Below are positions 7,541 to 9,196 of a stretch of 9,196 bases of DNA, in pieces. Source of the DNA: an uncultured Candidatus Saccharibacteria bacterium (GTDB lineage: Bacteria; Patescibacteria; Saccharimonadia; Saccharimonadales; 2-12-FULL-41-12); NCBI GenBank assembly GCA_946478995.1, contig CAMLDK010000031.1, positions 1 through 9,196 on the forward strand, written 5' to 3'. The notes beneath the pieces are model-generated. The model had not been told where the DNA came from. It saw nothing but the letters and a program-made list of their open reading frames with translations, and did no database searches. The translations under genes were made by a program, and so were the position numbers. The number at the start of each line of letters is the position of its first letter. The first letter of the stretch is position 1.

Positions 7541-8095
7541 TTAAGCACCTAATTTTTTATATAGTTTATTGACTCTCTCAAGCAGATCATAACAATATTC
7601 TCTGTTTTCTTTTATTTCTTCAGAATCGCTTCCAAGAGCTTCCAGATTAGTCATTATCATAGCCAAGGCGGACCTGACGGCCGCCTTTAAATTAGCAAGC
7701 GAAACAATTAAATCCGCTTTTAGCTTAGGGTTGAAATCATTGTAATTTATCTCGCAAAAAGAAATAAGCTCTTCGCAAATAGTTACTATCTCTTTGCTGG
7801 GACTTAAGGCGCCAACTAAAGCTTCGTTGATTTGCGACTTGTCTTTTGTCTTGTATGCCTCGCTGACTTTGGAAAACGCGGTCGAATCAGCTTCGGCGAG
7901 TTTGAGGAATTCTTCGGCTCTTCGGGCTAAAACCTGGGAATCCTCTTTTATTTTCTGCGAGTCGGTATATTCGCAGATCATCTTCAGCTGCGCCGCCGCT
8001 ACCGCCCCGTTTAAAGCCGCTACCGCCCCGCCGCCCGGAGTCGGCCGCTTTGCTCCCAGCTCGCTCAAAAAGTCAGATAATGACTTGTCTCTCAT
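7541..8095 (-). CDS. fchA: FchA-like methenyl-THF cyclohydrolase (cyclodeaminase/cyclohydrolase family)
   Basis: A 184-aa stand-alone member of the formiminotransferase-cyclodeaminase C-terminal family, mostly helical. The signature PTPGGGAVAAL lies at residues 18-28. A second conserved stretch, NPKLKADLIVSLANLKAA (122-139), corresponds to the family's N-x-SD-x2-V-x-A-L region, and the helix after it keeps the conserved Asn (N150). There is no formiminotransferase domain, so histidine degradation is unlikely. In clostridia and methylotrophs such proteins hydrolyse 5,10-methenyl-THF to 10-formyl-THF, and this role fits here because the next gene is a FolD lacking its cyclohydrolase residues and PurN needs 10-formyl-THF. 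ATG 8095 has no Shine-Dalgarno; an extended -10 just upstream would place transcription start at or next to the A of the ATG. The family is clear; the exact reaction is inferred from context. Confidence 0.85.
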   Translation of the reverse strand: MRDKSLSDFLSELGAKRPTPGGGAVAALNGAVAAAQLKMICEYTDSQKIKEDSQVLARRAEEFLKLAEADSTAFSKVSEAYKTKDKSQINEALVGALSPSKEIVTICEELISFCEINYNDFNPKLKADLIVSLANLKAAVRSALAMIMTNLEALGSDSEEIKENREYCYDLLERVNKLYKKLGA

Positions 8096-8101
8096 AACAA
8101 A

Positions 8102-8110
8102 ATTGTATCA
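8102..8110 (-). promoter_or_regulatory. Extended -10 promoter of fchA-folD, leaderless
   Basis: On the minus strand TGATACAAT (8110-8102) combines a TGn extension with TACAAT, a 5/6 match to the -10 consensus. No good -35 lies 17 nt upstream, which is normal for extended -10 promoters. The predicted start, about 7 nt downstream, is close to 8095, the A of the fchA ATG, so the mRNA would have no leader. Confidence 0.5.
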
Positions 8111-8123
8111 CTATTACAGCCCC

Positions 8124-8288
8124 ACCAGAGCTTATAAAACCGCTCGCTGTCTTTATAGCTTCATTGTCAAAGAGGCACAATGCTCGGGAAACTTGCCGCT
8201 AAAGCAGCTTCAAACACTCCCTCGCTATTTATTGTGCCTTTGACATTCATCTATCAGGGCAGTTCGCGGGTGTTTTATAAGCTCTGGT
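8124..8288 (+). ncRNA. Candidate 165-nt rod-shaped structured RNA (unrecognised family)
   Basis: Nested complementary arms form one long hairpin. A perfect 17-bp closing stem pairs 8124-8140 with 8272-8288. CGC 8141-8143 pairs with 8266-8268. A 13-position helix pairs 8146-8158 with 8251-8263 (9 Watson-Crick, 3 G-U, 1 mismatch). After an internal loop (8159-8164 against 8246-8250), 8165-8172 pairs with 8238-8245 and 8175-8181 with 8231-8237, around a 2-nt bulge. A roughly 49-nt apical region remains. The three G-U pairs exist only if the plus strand is transcribed; on the minus strand they are A-C mismatches. The length and rod shape recall 6S RNA, but I see no sequence match, and a MITE- or ERIC-like palindromic element is an alternative. 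No clear plus-strand promoter or terminator was found. Confidence 0.5.
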
Positions 8289-8313
8289 TGAACTTCCATA
8301 CATATACGGACTA

Positions 8314-8327
8314 CCTAGGGGTCTAGG
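8314..8327. other. Short hairpin between the two large structures
   Basis: CCTAG (8314-8318) and CTAGG (8323-8327) flank a GGGT loop. The 5-bp stem has no following T-run on either strand, so it is not a convincing terminator. It is noted because it lies in the 43-nt linker between the two larger inverted repeats. Confidence 0.3.
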
Positions 8328-8331
8328 GAAA

Positions 8332-8467
8332 GCCTAAAACTCTATTTTGTCGAACTCATGCCGCAAGTGGAGCCGGGCCGGTGTATCTGCAGAAATGCGA
8401 AAATAATTTTGCAGTTCAGGCAGTACACCGTCCGCGCGTGAACGGTTCTGACAAAAAAGTTTTAGGC
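8332..8467 (+). ncRNA. Candidate second structured RNA, 136 nt (unrecognised family)
   Basis: The closing stem pairs GCCTAAAACT (8332-8341) with AGTTTTAGGC (8458-8467) and TTTTGTC (8345-8351) with GACAAAA (8450-8456). GAAC 8352-8355 with GTTC 8445-8448 extends it. After an asymmetric internal loop, an inner arm runs from 8372 to 8437. It pairs 8374-8377 with 8431-8434 (including one G-U) and the perfect 7-bp CGGTGTA (8379-8385) with TACACCG (8424-8430). Three further short helices then lead to a terminal loop at about 8403-8406 (8399-8402 pairs with 8407-8410, including one G-U). The G-U pairs again favour the plus strand. The architecture parallels the structure at 8124-8288, but the sequences are not repeats of each other. 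No family was recognised. Confidence 0.45.
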
Positions 8468-8485
8468 GAGCTTGAGGTGATGACT

Positions 8486-8959
8486 TTATTGGATGGATTG
8501 ATCGTCGGATAAAACTTGGTCGTGCTGGCTTTTTCTGAACTTTTCATATTTTTTAAGCAGCTCGTCATTGTCGGCAGCTAAAATCTCAATAGCCATAAGA
8601 GCCGCGTTTCCGGCGCCGTTTTCCGGCATGGTGGCTAGCGGTACGCCAGGGGGCATCTTTATATTTGACCATAAGGCTTCGTGGTCATGAGGATTCTTTT
8701 TTATTGGTACGGCTAGCACTGGCAGGGTCGTATGCGAAGCGGTCATCCCCGGCAAATGAGCCGAGCCGCCGGCTCCGGCGATTATTACCTTTAGTCCGCG
8801 CTCTTTGGCGCTCCGGGCGTATTCATTCATTTCGTCCGGTGTCCGGTGGGCGGAAACTACCCTTACCTCATGCTCTACGCCAAACTCCTTTAATGTGTCA
8901 GACGCCGCCTGCATTATTTCAAGGTCCGATTTCGATCCCATTATTATTCCGATTTTCAT
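8486..8959 (-). CDS. purE: N5-carboxyaminoimidazole ribonucleotide mutase, class I PurE
   Basis: Converts N5-CAIR, the product of PurK, to CAIR. It has 157 aa, within the usual class I range of about 160-170. The phosphate/ribose-binding loop MGSKSD is at residues 7-12, the catalytic-site block SAHRTP with its His at 36-41 (H38), and AGAGGSAHLPGM at 61-72, followed by the TLPVLAVPI strand (78-86) and the MPPGVPLAT block (102-110). The presence of purK directly upstream supports the mutase (class I) rather than the AIR carboxylase (class II) activity. ATG 8959 overlaps the purK stop as ATGA. A Shine-Dalgarno AAGGAG (8977-8972) lies inside the end of purK, at a long spacing of 12 nt. The gene is followed by the 390-nt structured gap. 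Confidence 0.97.
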   Translation of the reverse strand: MKIGIIMGSKSDLEIMQAASDTLKEFGVEHEVRVVSAHRTPDEMNEYARSAKERGLKVIIAGAGGSAHLPGMTASHTTLPVLAVPIKKNPHDHEALWSNIKMPPGVPLATMPENGAGNAALMAIEILAADNDELLKKYEKFRKSQHDQVLSDDQSIQ

Positions 8960-9196
8960 ATCTTTATAAAGCTCCTTGCTTTCCTGGCTTTACCTATTGC
9001 TTCTTCCATTGTACCGCTTGCCGCGTTGATATGTCCCATTTTCCTGTCAATTTTAGTTGGCGACTTGCCGTAAATGTAGATGCTGACCCCTTCTATACTT
9101 TCAGCTTCTTCCACTCCCGCCAGTTCTACCGGCCCGTCCCGCTCGCCTAAGATGTTGATCATAGCGACACACGGCTGCGTCATATCGGCCGGGGAC
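8956..9196 (-). CDS. purK: N5-carboxyaminoimidazole ribonucleotide synthase (C-terminal end)
   Basis: Only the last 80 codons, including the TGA stop, are present; the gene continues past the right edge, so the ATG at 9183 is internal. PurK is the ATP-grasp enzyme that makes N5-CAIR from AIR, bicarbonate and ATP. Its C-terminal domain is recognisable from the VAMINILGE strand, which corresponds to the MVNLIG/MINLLG of known PurK, and from DRKMGHIN, matching the conserved RKxGHxN block that precedes the last helix. The 4-nt overlap with purE and the shared pathway make the assignment firm despite the short fragment. A PurT paralogue is excluded by the purE linkage and this C-terminal block. 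Confidence 0.93.
   Translation of the reverse strand, partial: SPADMTQPCVAMINILGERDGPVELAGVEEAESIEGVSIYIYGKSPTKIDRKMGHINAASGTMEEAIGKARKARSFIKI

Larger units (their letters stand above)
8096..8485. other. 390-nt gene-free region between purE and fchA
   Basis: No convincing coding sequence lies here on either strand. It contains the fchA promoter (8102-8110), a first long imperfect inverted repeat (8124-8288), a short linker with a 5-bp hairpin (8314-8327), and a second long imperfect inverted repeat (8332-8467). I looked for signatures of tmRNA, RNase P RNA, SRP RNA, tRNA, ZTP and purine riboswitches and found none. No T-run preceded by a GC hairpin is present on either strand. Confidence 0.8.

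Noticed and set aside
7794..8243. 149-codon plus-strand ORF antisense to fchA
   Set aside because: It is the complement of a conserved fchA reading frame, has no recognisable domain, and runs into the structured gap.
8167..8250. 27-codon minus-strand ORF in the 8124-8288 structure (ends in a stretch containing AALAAS), resembling a leader peptide or tmRNA tag
   Set aside because: It has no ribosome-binding site, its ends are dictated by the inverted-repeat arms, the ALAA is not followed by a stop, and no tRNA-like domain is present for a tmRNA.
8124..8288. IS- or MITE-type element with 17-bp terminal inverted repeats
   Set aside because: No target-site duplication flanks the arms, no second copy is in the window, and the internal G-U pairing suggests RNA. 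It is not fully excluded and is kept as an alternative.
8451..8458. T6 run on the minus strand downstream of purE as an intrinsic terminator
   Set aside because: No GC-rich hairpin directly precedes it; the run is part of the closing stem of the 8332-8467 structure.
8096..8485. tmRNA, RNase P RNA, SRP RNA, or a ZTP or purine riboswitch in the gap
   Set aside because: I looked for their conserved cores (tRNA-like ends, GAGGAAAGTCC-type block, SRP GGAAG loop, ZTP GGGTCGTGAC-type block) and saw none on either strand. 6S RNA remains only a shape-level resemblance.

Overview
The window is a bacterial purine-biosynthesis locus of nine genes on the minus strand and one (prs) on the plus strand. Two of the genes run off the edges. 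Reading the minus strand from high to low coordinates, the order is purK (3' end only), purE, a 390-nt gene-free stretch, fchA-like cyclohydrolase, folD, purF, purN, purD, then purM and purL (5' part only). The gene prs lies between purD and purM in the opposite orientation. I see no phage, IS, CRISPR, tRNA or rRNA sequence.

The organism cannot be named from this. The proteins are bacterial: class I PurE with PurK, an E. coli-type long PurL, a PurF with a propeptide, and class I Prs. TAA, TAG and TGA are all used as stops, so the genetic code is standard. Composition is mid-GC. PurM, PurN and FolD are divergent, Shine-Dalgarno sequences are sparse, and some starts look leaderless. This is closer to an uncultured or candidate-phylum lineage than to a well-studied one, but that is inference.

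Probable transcription units are: (1) purK-purE, with a 4-nt ATGA overlap; (2) fchA-folD, with an extended -10 that would make fchA leaderless; (3) purF-purN-purD, with 2-3 nt gaps and a near-consensus sigma70 promoter between folD and purF; (4) purM-purL, with a 4-nt GTGA overlap; (5) prs on the plus strand, divergent from purM and convergent with purD.

The genes form one chemical programme. Prs makes PRPP, and PurF commits it to phosphoribosylamine. PurD adds glycine, and PurN formylates GAR with 10-formyl-THF. PurL makes FGAM, PurM closes the ring to AIR, and PurK plus PurE carboxylate it to CAIR. FolD and the FchA-like protein supply the 10-formyl-THF for PurN. purC, purB and purH are not in the window.

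Three things stand out. First, FolD is short (238 aa), lacks the catalytic lysine of the Y-x3-K pair and lacks the QLPLP segment, and it sits directly downstream of a separate cyclohydrolase gene. This suggests the normally bifunctional activity is split over two proteins. Second, the 390-nt gap holds two consecutive long imperfect inverted repeats (8124-8288 and 8332-8467). Their G-U pairs favour plus-strand RNAs, and I do not recognise either family. Third, PurF has Asp at two of the four positions that bind the Fe-S cluster in the B. subtilis-type enzyme.
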